Below, one piece after another: positions 1 through 7,929 of a stretch of DNA of 64,000 nucleotides. The stretch comes from Rhizobium altiplani (lineage in GTDB: Bacteria > Pseudomonadota > Alphaproteobacteria > Rhizobiales > Rhizobiaceae). Location of the stretch: the NCBI RefSeq assembly GCF_001542405.1, contig NZ_LNCD01000034.1, forward strand, positions 1 to 64,000, written 5' to 3'. Every line of letters starts with the position of its first letter. Positions within the stretch are counted from its first letter, which is position 1. Below the pieces are notes generated by a model. It was not told the DNA's origin. It was given only the letters and a program-made list of their open reading frames with translations, and searched no databases. The translations under genes and the position numbers were made by a program.

Positions 1-458
1 GGAATGCGGATGCCGCCCTGGAAGGACAATAGCGAGGCGATATTGATGATCTTGCCGCCGCCTCGTTCGAGCATATGCCGGGCGGCAGCCTGCGACAGAA
101 AGAAGACGCTCTTCAGGTTGATGTCCATGACCGCATCCCAATCGGCCTCCGTGAAGTCGATGGCGTCGGCGCGGCGGATGATGCCGGCATTGTTGACGAG
201 GATGTCGAGCTTGCCAAAGGTCGCTACCGTTTCGTCGACGATTGCCTTTGTCGGTTCGATCGATCCAAGATCGGCCTTGATGGCGTGAAAACCGGCACCG
301 ATCTTGCGAACCGCAGCCTCGGTTTCGTCCATCGATGAGCGGCCGACGGCAACGATCGTGGCGCCAGCCGCAGCCAGCGCGACGGCGATTGCCTGACCAA
401 GGCCGGTATTGGCACCGGTGACGACCGCCACCTGCCCGGAAAGATCGAACATGGTCAT
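1..458 (-). CDS. kduD: 2-dehydro-3-deoxy-D-gluconate 5-dehydrogenase (SDR family), 3' end outside window
   Basis: NAD(P)-dependent short-chain dehydrogenase expected to reduce 2,5-diketo-3-deoxygluconate to 2-keto-3-deoxygluconate in unsaturated-uronate (pectin) breakdown, in the cytoplasm. About 152 N-terminal residues are visible: the Rossmann motif TGANTGLG near residue 16, NNAG near residue 90, and an NIASLLSFQGG stretch typical of KduD. The Tyr-xxx-Lys catalytic pair lies beyond the left edge. The start chosen is the ATG 8 nt after the kdgF stop. It is the last visible gene of a kduI-kdgF-kduD operon, and that context separates KduD from other SDRs. Family assignment is very sure; substrate is inferred from KduI and KdgF next door. 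Confidence 0.87.
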   Translation of the reverse strand, partial: MTMFDLSGQVAVVTGANTGLGQAIAVALAAAGATIVAVGRSSMDETEAAVRKIGAGFHAIKADLGSIEPTKAIVDETVATFGKLDILVNNAGIIRRADAIDFTEADWDAVMDINLKSVFFLSQAAARHMLERGGGKIINIASLLSFQGGIRI

Positions 459-466
459 GGCGGGCC

Positions 467-805
467 TCACTTGAGGAATTCGGCGCGATGTGGCGTAAAC
501 GTATCGATCAGGCGGCCCTTCTCGAGAGCCTTGACCCCATGCACCAGATCGGGGGGAACGATGAAGCTGCCTCCCTGGTGCAGGGTTTCCGTCCTGCCGT
601 CGATCGTCACCTCGAAACTGCCCTCAGCCACATAGCTTGCCTGGATGTGGGGATGGGAATGAAGCGCACCGACGGCGTCCTTCTCGAAAACGACCTCGAC
701 CATCATCATCTCAGGCAGGTAGGCCATGATGCGACGGGTCACGCCCGGTTCCGGACTGGCCCACTCGGCATCCTTGGCCGGCACGAAAAGATCACTCACT
801 GCCAT
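467..805 (-). CDS. kdgF: Cupin protein KdgF, unsaturated uronate linearisation
   Basis: A 112-residue single-cupin protein. The sequence follows the KdgF pattern: MMMVEVVFEKDAVGALHSH, then ASYVAEGSFEV and a late DLVHGV, so the metal-binding His of both cupin motifs are present. KdgF proteins convert 4,5-unsaturated galacturonate or mannuronate into linear ketouronate (DKI), the substrate of KduI. The ATG at 805 follows a GAGGAGG-type ribosome site and lies 11 nt after the kduI stop; a longer in-frame reading overlapping kduI was rejected. Position between kduI and kduD supports the function, which is otherwise read from family resemblance. Confidence 0.85.
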   Translation of the reverse strand: MAVSDLFVPAKDAEWASPEPGVTRRIMAYLPEMMMVEVVFEKDAVGALHSHPHIQASYVAEGSFEVTIDGRTETLHQGGSFIVPPDLVHGVKALEKGRLIDTFTPHRAEFLK

Positions 806-816
806 AGTCCCCCTCC

Positions 817-1659
817 TCACCGAAGATCTTCGATGGCGACAAGGTCGACGTCGGTATAGTCGACATTGTCGCCGGCCATGGCCCAGATGAATGTGTAGCT
901 TGATGTACCGACACCGGAATGGATCGACCAACCCGGCGACAGGATCGCCTCCTCGTTCTTGACGATGAGGTGGCGCGTTTCGTTCGGCTCTCCCATCAGA
1001 TGCACGACGCGGGCCTTTTCCGGCAGATCGAAATAGAGATAGGCCTCCATGCGCCGGTCGTGCACGTGGCAGGGCATGGTGTTCCAGACGGAGCCGGCCG
1101 CAAGCGTCGTCATGCCGACGACGAGTTGGCAGGTTCTGACACCGTCCGGATGGATGAACTGGAAGATCGAGCGCTCGTTGCTGGTTGCCTGTGCCCCGAG
1201 ATCGACGCGCTTGGCATCTGAAATGCCGATATGCTTCGCAGGGTGCCGAACATGCGCGGGGGCGCTGAGCAGGTAGAATTTTGCCGGCTGTTCGGCCGAT
1301 ACGGACCGAAATGTCACCGAAGCCCCCATGCCGGCATAGACCATGTCGCGGGTACCGGCCTGAAATTCTTCGCCATCGACGACGACGATGCCGGCACCGC
1401 CGATGTTGACCGCGATCAGTTCACGACGCGTCAGGAGGGTTTCTGTTCCCGCCGGCTTGATCGTTTCCAGGTCAAGCGCTTCCGAAGTCGGCATGGCGCC
1501 GCCGACGATCATCCGGTCGTAGTTGGTGTAGTGAAGCTGGATGCGGCCAGCCAGAAACAGTGGTGGCAGCAAGAAGTTTTCGCGAAGCTCGGCGGTCCCA
1601 AATCCCGCTGCGGCCCGCGGATCAATCGCGAAGCGATTGGTGTAGTCAGTGTGAGTCAC
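817..1659 (-). CDS. kduI: 5-dehydro-4-deoxy-D-glucuronate isomerase
   Basis: Converts the linear ketouronate (DKI) to 2,5-diketo-3-deoxygluconate, between KdgF and KduD. The 280-residue product matches KduI length (278 in E. coli) and carries family signatures: DRMIVGG near the N-terminus, AVNIGGAG, NTMPCHVHDRRMEAYLYF with the zinc-binding His and Glu residues, and SPGWSIHSGVGT. I chose the GTG at 1659 because GGGAGG sits 5 nt upstream. The ATG pair at 1686-1689 has no ribosome site and would place the start inside the putative promoter/operator. First gene of the kdu operon, divergent from a GntR-family regulator. Confidence 0.92.
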   Translation of the reverse strand: MTHTDYTNRFAIDPRAAAGFGTAELRENFLLPPLFLAGRIQLHYTNYDRMIVGGAMPTSEALDLETIKPAGTETLLTRRELIAVNIGGAGIVVVDGEEFQAGTRDMVYAGMGASVTFRSVSAEQPAKFYLLSAPAHVRHPAKHIGISDAKRVDLGAQATSNERSIFQFIHPDGVRTCQLVVGMTTLAAGSVWNTMPCHVHDRRMEAYLYFDLPEKARVVHLMGEPNETRHLIVKNEEAILSPGWSIHSGVGTSSYTFIWAMAGDNVDYTDVDLVAIEDLR

Positions 1660-1681
1660 GTTGCCTCCCATGTCATTCAGA

Positions 1682-1712
1682 GTCATCATACATATTGATC
1701 ATACTTGAGCAA
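1682..1712 (-). promoter_or_regulatory. Putative kduI promoter with operator-like TGTATGA site
   Basis: Read on the minus strand, TTGCTC (1707-1712) and TATGAT (1685-1690) are separated by 16 nt, a plausible sigma-70 promoter placing transcription start about 20 nt before the kduI GTG. The -10 region overlaps ATGTATGATGAC (1682-1693), which shares TGTATGA with the palindrome before the divergent regulator gene. The pairing suggests one regulator acting on both sides. Confidence 0.45.
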
Positions 1713-1810
1713 CCGCAATCGCTTCATTCCGATCAACTGTCGGTAGCCGGAGAGATGTCAGAAACGCTGAACTATAAGGACTTTTCGTCGATCGGCTCGA
1801 ATTCCGCAAT

Positions 1811-1839
1811 TTTGTATGACAACATCCACAATTGTTGTC
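1811..1839. promoter_or_regulatory. Putative GntR-family operators upstream of the uronate regulator
   Basis: Two overlapping dyads are visible. TTGTATGACAA (1812-1822) is a TTGT-N3-ACAA palindrome typical in form of FadR/UxuR-type GntR operators. GACAACA (1818-1824) and TGTTGTC (1833-1839) form a perfect 7-bp inverted repeat with an 8-nt spacer. They lie 20-48 bp before the annotated regulator start. The binding protein is inferred from position. Confidence 0.5.
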
Positions 1840-1858
1840 TTAATGGAGCACTGGCGGT

Positions 1859-2662
1859 ATGCTCGGACATCATTTTGCAAAGGCGACAACACCCTTGAAC
1901 GCAATTCCTCCTCCGGTCGATGGTGGTCCATCACGACGACAGAAGCTCTCTGAACGGATCGCCGACTCCCTCCGCCAGGACTTCCTTTCAGGCCAGATCT
2001 CCGTCGGACAGAAGTTGCCGACGGAGGCCCAACTCGCAGAATCCTTCGACGTCAGCAGGACCGTCATTCGCGAGGCGATCGCGGCTCTCTCGGCCGATGG
2101 GTTGCTGGAAACGCGACAAGGGGCAGGCATCTTCGTGATTGGTCACCAGTCGTCCGCTCCGATCATAAGACAGGACCGATCAAGCAACATATCGCACGCC
2201 CTGAACGTGCTTGAAGTTCGCATCGCGCTTGAAGCTGAAGGTGCGGCGCTGGCCGCCACCCGCAGAAACGCCTCGCAGGAGGCGCAGATTCAGGAGTGCT
2301 TTTTCGAGTTCGATCGGCTCCTGCAGCTTGGCAAGCCCACCGGCCAGGCCGACTTTGCATTCCACCGATCGATCGCCGAGGCAACCAACAACCCTTTTTA
2401 TGTTGAAGTCCTCGACGCCCTCGGGGCGCGAACCATTCCTTGTGACGTCACCTCTCCTTACGCCACCGAAGAGGTTCTCTCGGTCAGCTACCAGGCCGGA
2501 TTGCAACGGGAACACCTTGCCATCCTCAACGCAATTTCTGCAGGCGACGCCACGGGTGCGCGCGACGCCATGCGCGCTCATCTATCGGCAAGCCAGGAGC
2601 GATATCGCGAACGCCTGCGGGATCGGCGCACGCGATATCAAAGCATCGTCGAAGCAAGCTAA
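1859..2662 (+). CDS. GntR/FadR-subfamily transcriptional regulator of the kdu operon
   Basis: Cytoplasmic DNA-binding regulator of about 267 residues. The winged helix (about residues 30-95) shows GQKLPTEAQLAESFDVSRTVIREAIAAL in two adjoining parts followed by DGLLETRQGAGIFV, the standard GntR pattern. An all-helical FCD effector domain follows, with FHRSIAEATNNPFY and a late HL. It is transcribed away from kduI-kdgF-kduD, so it probably senses a uronate catabolite and controls that operon and itself through the dyads in the shared intergenic region. The start is uncertain: the ATG at 1859 lacks a clear ribosome site and a TTG at 1895 is possible. Confidence 0.85.
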   Translation: MLGHHFAKATTPLNAIPPPVDGGPSRRQKLSERIADSLRQDFLSGQISVGQKLPTEAQLAESFDVSRTVIREAIAALSADGLLETRQGAGIFVIGHQSSAPIIRQDRSSNISHALNVLEVRIALEAEGAALAATRRNASQEAQIQECFFEFDRLLQLGKPTGQADFAFHRSIAEATNNPFYVEVLDALGARTIPCDVTSPYATEEVLSVSYQAGLQREHLAILNAISAGDATGARDAMRAHLSASQERYRERLRDRRTRYQSIVEAS

Positions 2663-2742
2663 CGGATAAGGATGCTCAACGGGCCTGGGACGACTGTCGT
2701 CATCATGACCCTACGACCTCATCCCGTTCGGCTTTCACCTCG

Positions 2743-4179
2743 TCAGATGTGCCAATCGTTGCTCGCAGTGGCTTCGGTGGCAGCGTGCAACGGGCTGTCC
2801 GCGAGGGTATAGGCCCTGATATAGTCGATGTGCATTTCCGAGCCGTTCGCCAGGCCGTTGGACGGCGTTCCAGCCGCGCCGCCGACGGCGAGGTTGACCA
2901 GCATGTACATGGGATCATGCATGTCTTCGGGTGTGTCCGCCTGCGCGACGGCGACGTCATCGAAGTACCAGGTGATGTGATCTTCGTCCCACAGAACGCC
3001 GTAGTTGTGGAAGCCTTCGGTACTTCCCACTTTGACCGGAAAAGACGTGATCGTATGTGCGCCGCCATGGTCGCTATGGACTGTGGCATTGACAACATTT
3101 GGCTCCTGACCGCGCATCTCGACAACGTCGAGTTCTGGTGGCCAGGAGCCGTCCTCCGGAAGGAGCCAGAAGGCCGGCCAAACGCCCTGCTCTGACGGCA
3201 TATCGGCACGAATTTCAAAATAACCATAGGTCTGGGCAAAGGATGAATGTGTGGTCAGGAGACCAGATGTGTAGTCGTAGCCGTTGATCTGCGCCTGGAT
3301 CGCCTGCGAGGCGGGTTCTGCCGAAATCGTCAATACGCCGTTGCTCACAGAGAATGGATTTGCCGATGCGGTCGGCGCGTAGGACGGGTTGATGTACCAC
3401 TGCAGCTCGCCGTTCCCGGTCAACGGGCTGCCGCGGTCCGGCGCCCACCAGAACTTGGCATCCCACGTGCCCTGGTCGCCACTGCGCAGGGACAGGCTGT
3501 TGAACTCGTCATCGAAGCTCAGCGCGAGCTGTGAGCGGTCGAGCGTCAGCTGGAATTGGCTGGCGTGCAGATCCGACGCCTGGGTATTGGCGAAGACGAG
3601 GCTTTCACCGCTGCCGAGATCCAGCCGCAGGTTGGCGCCCTCCTGCGTGCTATGAGCCAGCACCTGCTCGAAAGACGAAAGCCCGTAGCTGTTCAGTCGC
3701 ACCGTATCGTCACTGCTGAAATCGACGATCAGATCGCTCCCGTGGCCCTTGGTGACGAGGAATGTATCGGCTCCGCCTCCGCCGATCAGCACGTCGTTGC
3801 CGGCACCGCCGTCGATCGTCTGGCTTCCCGAGGCTCCAGAGATTATGTTGTCCTGAGCGTTGCCGAAAGCATAGCGCCCGGCGCCTGTTACGGTCAGGTT
3901 CTCGAAATTCTCAGGGAGCGTATAGCTCATCCAGGTGTTGATGGTGTCGGTTCCTCCGCCAGGCGCCTCCGCGGCACGGTTGATGGCGGAATAGAGATAG
4001 TAGATGTCATCGCCGGTTCCGCCGTGCATGGTCACGTTGACGGAACTGTCACCCCATATGGAGTCGTTGCCGGATGTACCATTCAGCACGGGGCCGGAAC
4101 CGGTTGCGGAGAACCATGCGGTCGAGGCGCCACTGTAGAACAGCGGTTGGCCGACAGCGTTTTGTATAGATTTTGCCAT
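2743..4179 (-). CDS. Secreted GH16 beta-glucanase with RTX repeats (ExsH/PlyA-like)
   Basis: A 478-residue endo-beta-glycanase expected to be exported whole by type I secretion. The N-terminal 200 residues carry RTX-type calcium-binding repeats (GTSGNDSIWGD, GGTGDDIYY, IDGGAGNDVLIGGGGADTF). The C-terminal 270 residues form a GH16 domain whose catalytic motif ELDVVE, in the beta-bulge variant, lies near residue 350. Length and order resemble the rhizobial succinoglycan depolymerase ExsH, which also has RTX repeats and a GH16 domain. The start at 4179 has GGAG 6 nt upstream. The next genes upstream encode a type I exporter, its probable carrier. The exact polysaccharide substrate is unknown. 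Confidence 0.88.
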   Translation of the reverse strand: MAKSIQNAVGQPLFYSGASTAWFSATGSGPVLNGTSGNDSIWGDSSVNVTMHGGTGDDIYYLYSAINRAAEAPGGGTDTINTWMSYTLPENFENLTVTGAGRYAFGNAQDNIISGASGSQTIDGGAGNDVLIGGGGADTFLVTKGHGSDLIVDFSSDDTVRLNSYGLSSFEQVLAHSTQEGANLRLDLGSGESLVFANTQASDLHASQFQLTLDRSQLALSFDDEFNSLSLRSGDQGTWDAKFWWAPDRGSPLTGNGELQWYINPSYAPTASANPFSVSNGVLTISAEPASQAIQAQINGYDYTSGLLTTHSSFAQTYGYFEIRADMPSEQGVWPAFWLLPEDGSWPPELDVVEMRGQEPNVVNATVHSDHGGAHTITSFPVKVGSTEGFHNYGVLWDEDHITWYFDDVAVAQADTPEDMHDPMYMLVNLAVGGAAGTPSNGLANGSEMHIDYIRAYTLADSPLHAATEATASNDWHI

Positions 4180-4236
4180 TATCAACTCCTTCGGGTTTTC
4201 GTGCTTCTCATGGTCTCCCTCCTCCGATGGCTGTCG

Positions 4237-5541
4237 TCATTCCTCCCGAAATGCACGGACCAGCTGGTCCGTAAACGGCTTGGCGAGATAACCGAGCGCC
4301 GTGCGCTCGCCTGTCTCGATGAAGGCTTCGACGGGCATCCCGGCAACCGGTGCCAGCTTGCCAAGCCTTTGCCATTCGCTTTCGGGCACCGCGACCCGAA
4401 GCGTGTAGTAGGATTGGCCGGAATGCGTGTCCGTTGTCAGGTCAGCGGAGACAGATGCAACGCGTCCCTTCAATTCCGGTGTTGTCCTGTAGCTGAACGC
4501 GGAGAACCGCAGGCTGACCTCCTTGCCGACCGCGACCTGGTCGACGTCCTGTGGCGACAATTTCAGCTCGGGCGTGAGCATGTCGTGATCGGGCACGATC
4601 TGCATGACGGCCTCGCCTGGCGTAATCACGGCACCCTTCGCATGGACAGCAAGTTGATGGACGATGCCGTCTTGCGGCGCCCTTATGTCGACGTGTCGTA
4701 GCTCGTCCTCTATCGCAACACGCCGCTCGGCGTATTCGCCACTGTCGCCCTCCGCCTGCCTCAGCTGTTCGGAGACCTCGCTTCTGTGATCGTCACCCAC
4801 CTGGATAATCTGCAGCTCCGTTTCGGCGATCTTGCCTTTGATTTCCGCGGTCGAGGCAACGAGGCTGCCGAGTTCTCCCGTCAAATCGGCCGCATCACGT
4901 TGCAGGGTGTAGACGCGGGTTGCGGGAATAACTCCCTGCCGAAGCAGCGGCTCCAGGCTTGCAAGCTCCTTGTCAATGATGCCGATGGCGCGACGCTTGC
5001 CCGCCTGCTGGGCCGACAGTCCTTCGGCCTGCTGGTCGAGCTGGCGGACGCGCTCACGCAGTTGCGCCGTCCTTCCACTGAGCGATGCGCGGCGGTCATC
5101 AAACAGCCGCAGCTCGGAGCTCATGAGGGCGGTAGCCTGAGTGGCATCGGCATCTCTGACGAGAGCTGGAAAAAGAATGGCGTTCCCGCCGTCGCGCTCT
5201 GCAGAAAGCCTGGCTGATCGCGCTGCAAGCTCTCGCAGCCGCCGCGATACGATCGCAAGATTCGCTTTCGTCTGGGTGTCGTCGAGATGAACGAGGATTT
5301 GGCCAGCCGTGACGCGATCGCCGTTGCGGACGAAGACCTGTCCCACAGTGCCGCCCTTCTGGTGCTGCACCGGCTTCACATAGCTGTCGACGACCAGTGT
5401 CCCCTGGGCAATCACCGCGCCGTTTATACGGATCGCAGAGGCAAGCCCGCCAAGAACCCCGACGAGCAGGGCAGCTGTCGCAAGGGCAAGCAACGTCAGT
5501 CGGCGGATTGCTCGTTCCGTCGATGTCACAGCCCCGGTCAT
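4237..5541 (-). CDS. Type I secretion periplasmic adaptor (HlyD/PrsE family)
   Basis: A 434-residue membrane-fusion protein linking the inner-membrane ABC exporter to an outer-membrane TolC-type channel. It has one transmembrane segment at about residues 15-35, then the biotinyl-lipoyl stretch VQHQKGGTVGQVFVRNGDRV, a long alpha-helical hairpin rich in Leu, Arg and Glu (about 80-280), and a beta-barrel ending in PVAGMPVEAFIETGERTALGYL, characteristic of HlyD/PrsE. It overlaps the upstream ABC gene by 4 nt (5538-5541), so they are translationally coupled. No outer-membrane channel gene is in the window. Confidence 0.9.
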   Translation of the reverse strand: MTGAVTSTERAIRRLTLLALATAALLVGVLGGLASAIRINGAVIAQGTLVVDSYVKPVQHQKGGTVGQVFVRNGDRVTAGQILVHLDDTQTKANLAIVSRRLRELAARSARLSAERDGGNAILFPALVRDADATQATALMSSELRLFDDRRASLSGRTAQLRERVRQLDQQAEGLSAQQAGKRRAIGIIDKELASLEPLLRQGVIPATRVYTLQRDAADLTGELGSLVASTAEIKGKIAETELQIIQVGDDHRSEVSEQLRQAEGDSGEYAERRVAIEDELRHVDIRAPQDGIVHQLAVHAKGAVITPGEAVMQIVPDHDMLTPELKLSPQDVDQVAVGKEVSLRFSAFSYRTTPELKGRVASVSADLTTDTHSGQSYYTLRVAVPESEWQRLGKLAPVAGMPVEAFIETGERTALGYLAKPFTDQLVRAFREE

Positions 5542-7289
5542 GACGACAACTCCCCGCCGGCGCGAAGCAGTCGGACGAAGGAACCGGTGGCAGCGACTGA
5601 CTTTGGTCCCGTCTTGAGAACATCGTTCTTCGGGCCGAACGCTTTGCCCCGACCGCCCTCAAGAACCAGCACCTTGTCGACCACGGAAAGCGCGCTTGCC
5701 CGGTGAGCGATGATCAACACCACCCCTTGCCGCGACCGAACGGACTCGATTGCCTGCGAGAGTGCCAGCTCGCCCTGAACATCGAGATTGGAATTCGGCT
5801 CGTCGAGCACAACGAGGAACGGATCTGCGTAGAGGGCCCTGGCCAACCCGATGCGTTGCCGCTGGCCCGCGGACAGCGTTCTGCCCTGCTCGCCGATCCG
5901 CGTATCGAAGCCATCGGCAAAGCTCACGATCATATCGTAGACACCCGCGGCCCTGGCGGCCGCGATGATCAACTCCGAAGAGGCCTCCGGATCGAACCGG
6001 GCAATGTTGTCGGCGATGGTTCCGTCAAACAGCGACACGTCCTGCGGCAGGTAACCGATGTTGCGGCCGAGTGCTTCCGCAGTCCATTGTGACAGCGACG
6101 CTCCATCAAGCCTGATATCCCCGGCAAGGGCCGGCCACAGGCCGACGATGCCCCGCGCCAGCGAAGACTTGCCCGAGGCGCTCGGACCGACGATGCCAAC
6201 TGCCTCGCCGGCTTGGACCTCGAAGGACAGCCCGCGAATGATCGGTATCTTCGAGCCCGGAGCCGCCAGATGAAGGTTCTCCACTGCCAGTGATTGCCGC
6301 GCCGCCGGCAGCGCGACGTCGTGAAGCCGCCCGTCGGAGAGCTGGACCTCGCGGTCGAGGCGCGCCCATGCCTGGCGGGCAGCCGCAAATCCCCGCCAGT
6401 GCGCGATGGCAAGCTCGATCGGGGCGAGCGCGCGGCTCACGAGAATGGAGCTCGCAATCATGATGCCGCCAGTTGCTTCCTGTCGAATGACGAGTATGGC
6501 GCCCACGGCCAGTACGGCGGACTGCAGCAACATGCGCGCGGATCGCGACAGGGTTGAAAGCGAGTTGACGAACGTGGCCGTGCGCAAGTGACTGTCGAGG
6601 TGGCGCCGGTTGACTTCGGCCCAGCGCGCCGAGAGCATTCCACCAAAACCCATTGCGACGACCGCTTCCGAATTGCGCCTCGCGGTTTCGGCGAAAGCCA
6701 TTCGCTCAGAAAGGATGGTGGCCGTCTCCCTCGTCGGACCGCGTGACTTCAGCTCCGCAAGCAGCGCCAGCCCCGTCAAGAGAAGCGCGCCAGCCACGGC
6801 CGTGAGGCCAATCCAGTGATGAAACAGGAAGCAGAGGGCGAGGTAGAAGGGCATCCAGGGCAGATCGAACAACGCTCCCGGGCCAGGGCCGGACAGAAAT
6901 CCACGCACCGTATCGATATCGCGGATCGTTTGCAGACCGTCTCCCGGCGCCGGCTTGCGCGATGCCGACAGCGCGACTGAGAGGAAGGCCCGCCCTGAGA
7001 ACCGCTCATCCACCGCCCGTCCGATCTGCCCCAGAAGCAGGGATCGCGTGAGATCCAGAAGCCATTGGAACGCAAAGAGGGACACAACGATGATGACCAG
7101 ACCGACGAGGGTCGGCAGGCTCCGGCTGGGAATGACGCGGTCATAGACCTGGAGCATGAAGAACGAGCCGCTGAGCGCCAGGATGTTGACGAGGCAACTG
7201 GTTACACCAAGCCCCAGAGCGCCAACGCGCAACGACGAGAAGAGCCCAAAGAAGGGTCGCGGCTGCGAGAGGGATCCGGTTTCAGACAA
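5538..7289 (-). CDS. Type I secretion ABC exporter (PrsD family)
   Basis: A 583-residue half-transporter that powers export of RTX-type proteins. An N-terminal six-helix membrane domain (about 15-290) includes the MLQVYDRVIPSRS motif seen in PrtD/PrsD exporters. The ATPase domain (about 320-560) shows GPSASGKSS (Walker A), LSAGQRQRIGLARAL (signature) and LVVLDEP (Walker B). The start is a TTG at 7289 with AAGGAG 5 nt upstream. An in-frame ATG at 7418 would add 43 non-homologous residues and was rejected. It is upstream of the HlyD partner and the GH16 glycanase, making a self-contained secretion cassette. Confidence 0.9.
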   Translation of the reverse strand: MSETGSLSQPRPFFGLFSSLRVGALGLGVTSCLVNILALSGSFFMLQVYDRVIPSRSLPTLVGLVIIVVSLFAFQWLLDLTRSLLLGQIGRAVDERFSGRAFLSVALSASRKPAPGDGLQTIRDIDTVRGFLSGPGPGALFDLPWMPFYLALCFLFHHWIGLTAVAGALLLTGLALLAELKSRGPTRETATILSERMAFAETARRNSEAVVAMGFGGMLSARWAEVNRRHLDSHLRTATFVNSLSTLSRSARMLLQSAVLAVGAILVIRQEATGGIMIASSILVSRALAPIELAIAHWRGFAAARQAWARLDREVQLSDGRLHDVALPAARQSLAVENLHLAAPGSKIPIIRGLSFEVQAGEAVGIVGPSASGKSSLARGIVGLWPALAGDIRLDGASLSQWTAEALGRNIGYLPQDVSLFDGTIADNIARFDPEASSELIIAAARAAGVYDMIVSFADGFDTRIGEQGRTLSAGQRQRIGLARALYADPFLVVLDEPNSNLDVQGELALSQAIESVRSRQGVVLIIAHRASALSVVDKVLVLEGGRGKAFGPKNDVLKTGPKSVAATGSFVRLLRAGGELSS

Positions 7290-7533
7290 ATGGGCTCCTT
7301 GTGGTCGTAGCGCAGACACACCATCGCCGAGGCTTCGGTGGTCGAGAAATCGAGATCGCTTGCCTAGACTGAGGCAAAAGAGACCGAATGACGACCGCAA
7401 ACAGCGGCGTCTCTTCATTCCGCGCTAAGTCGCCAAATCAGCCGTTAAGCGCGAAGTCGTGTTCCAGTCACGTCGTCGAATGACTGTCTTCTTTCGAACC
7501 GAGACAGCGCGATTGCTGAGCGATTCGGCAGTA

Positions 7534-7562
7534 CTTGTGAGGGCATTTTATGACTTATATAA
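7534..7562 (+). promoter_or_regulatory. Weak sigma-70-like promoter before the repeat-peptide gene
   Basis: CTTGTG (7534-7539) and ATATAA (7557-7562) are 17 nt apart, close to the rhizobial CTTGAC-N17-CTATAT pattern. It lies in the 397-nt gap between the type I exporter and the repeat-peptide gene. Nothing else recognisable is in that gap. Confidence 0.35.
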
Positions 7563-7686
7563 GATCCCGGTTGCAATTTGTGTCCGGATTTGCGTTTCCA
7601 GCCGCGTGCTCGAAAGCTCCGCAAGTCTCACCGGGTACGATCCACGTTCAAATGATCTGCGCTATGCATCGAACTGGTGATAGCAA

Positions 7687-7929
7687 GTGCGGGCACCAAT
7701 CGATTGGACAAATCCAGCGACACTAGAGCGGCCGAACTCTGTCATAAACAATCCGGATCAGATTTGGGGCGGGAACAACTCGCTTGTGCGCAATCCCGGT
7801 CAGATCTGGGGCGGCGACAATTCATTCGTGAGGAATCCAAATCAGATCTGGGGCGGACCCAACTCGGTGTTCAACACCAGCCTGTCCAACTCGGCAAGAT
7901 TGGAACACCGTATATGTCTGCCGTTTTAG
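7687..7929 (+). CDS. Small repeat protein with three NPxQIWGGxNS units
   Basis: An 80-residue open frame with a GTG start and no recognised family. The core is three 14-residue units of the form N-P-x-Q-I-W-G-G-x-N-S-x-x-x, preceded by RPNSVINN and followed by a short unique tail. The repeats are conserved at protein level while many third bases differ, which suggests selection on the peptide. There is no signal peptide or membrane segment, and no strong ribosome site. Its TAG stop (7927-7929) overlaps the stop of the decayed antitoxin-like gene on the other strand. Translation is likely but not proven; function unknown. Confidence 0.5.
   Translation: MRAPIDWTNPATLERPNSVINNPDQIWGGNNSLVRNPGQIWGGDNSFVRNPNQIWGGPNSVFNTSLSNSARLEHRICLPF
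7750..7875 (+). repeat. Three tandem 42-bp units
   Basis: Units at 7750-7791, 7792-7833 and 7834-7875 each begin AATCC and share a CAGAT(C/T)TGGGGCGG core. They are exactly 42 bp, in frame, and encode the 14-residue NPxQIWGGxNS repeats. Confidence 0.9.

Noticed and set aside
7290..7418. ATG-initiated N-terminal extension of the type I exporter
   Set aside because: A TTG at 7289 with AAGGAG at ideal spacing gives the normal family length; the extension has no resemblance.
7902..7925. GGAAC followed by CGTT, resembling an EcfG promoter
   Set aside because: The spacing is 15 nt, outside the 16-17 nt norm, and it lies inside the repeat gene with no intact gene downstream.
7290..7925. Search for an AbiEii toxin gene next to the decayed antitoxin-like gene
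   Set aside because: No nucleotidyltransferase motif is seen in any frame of this stretch.
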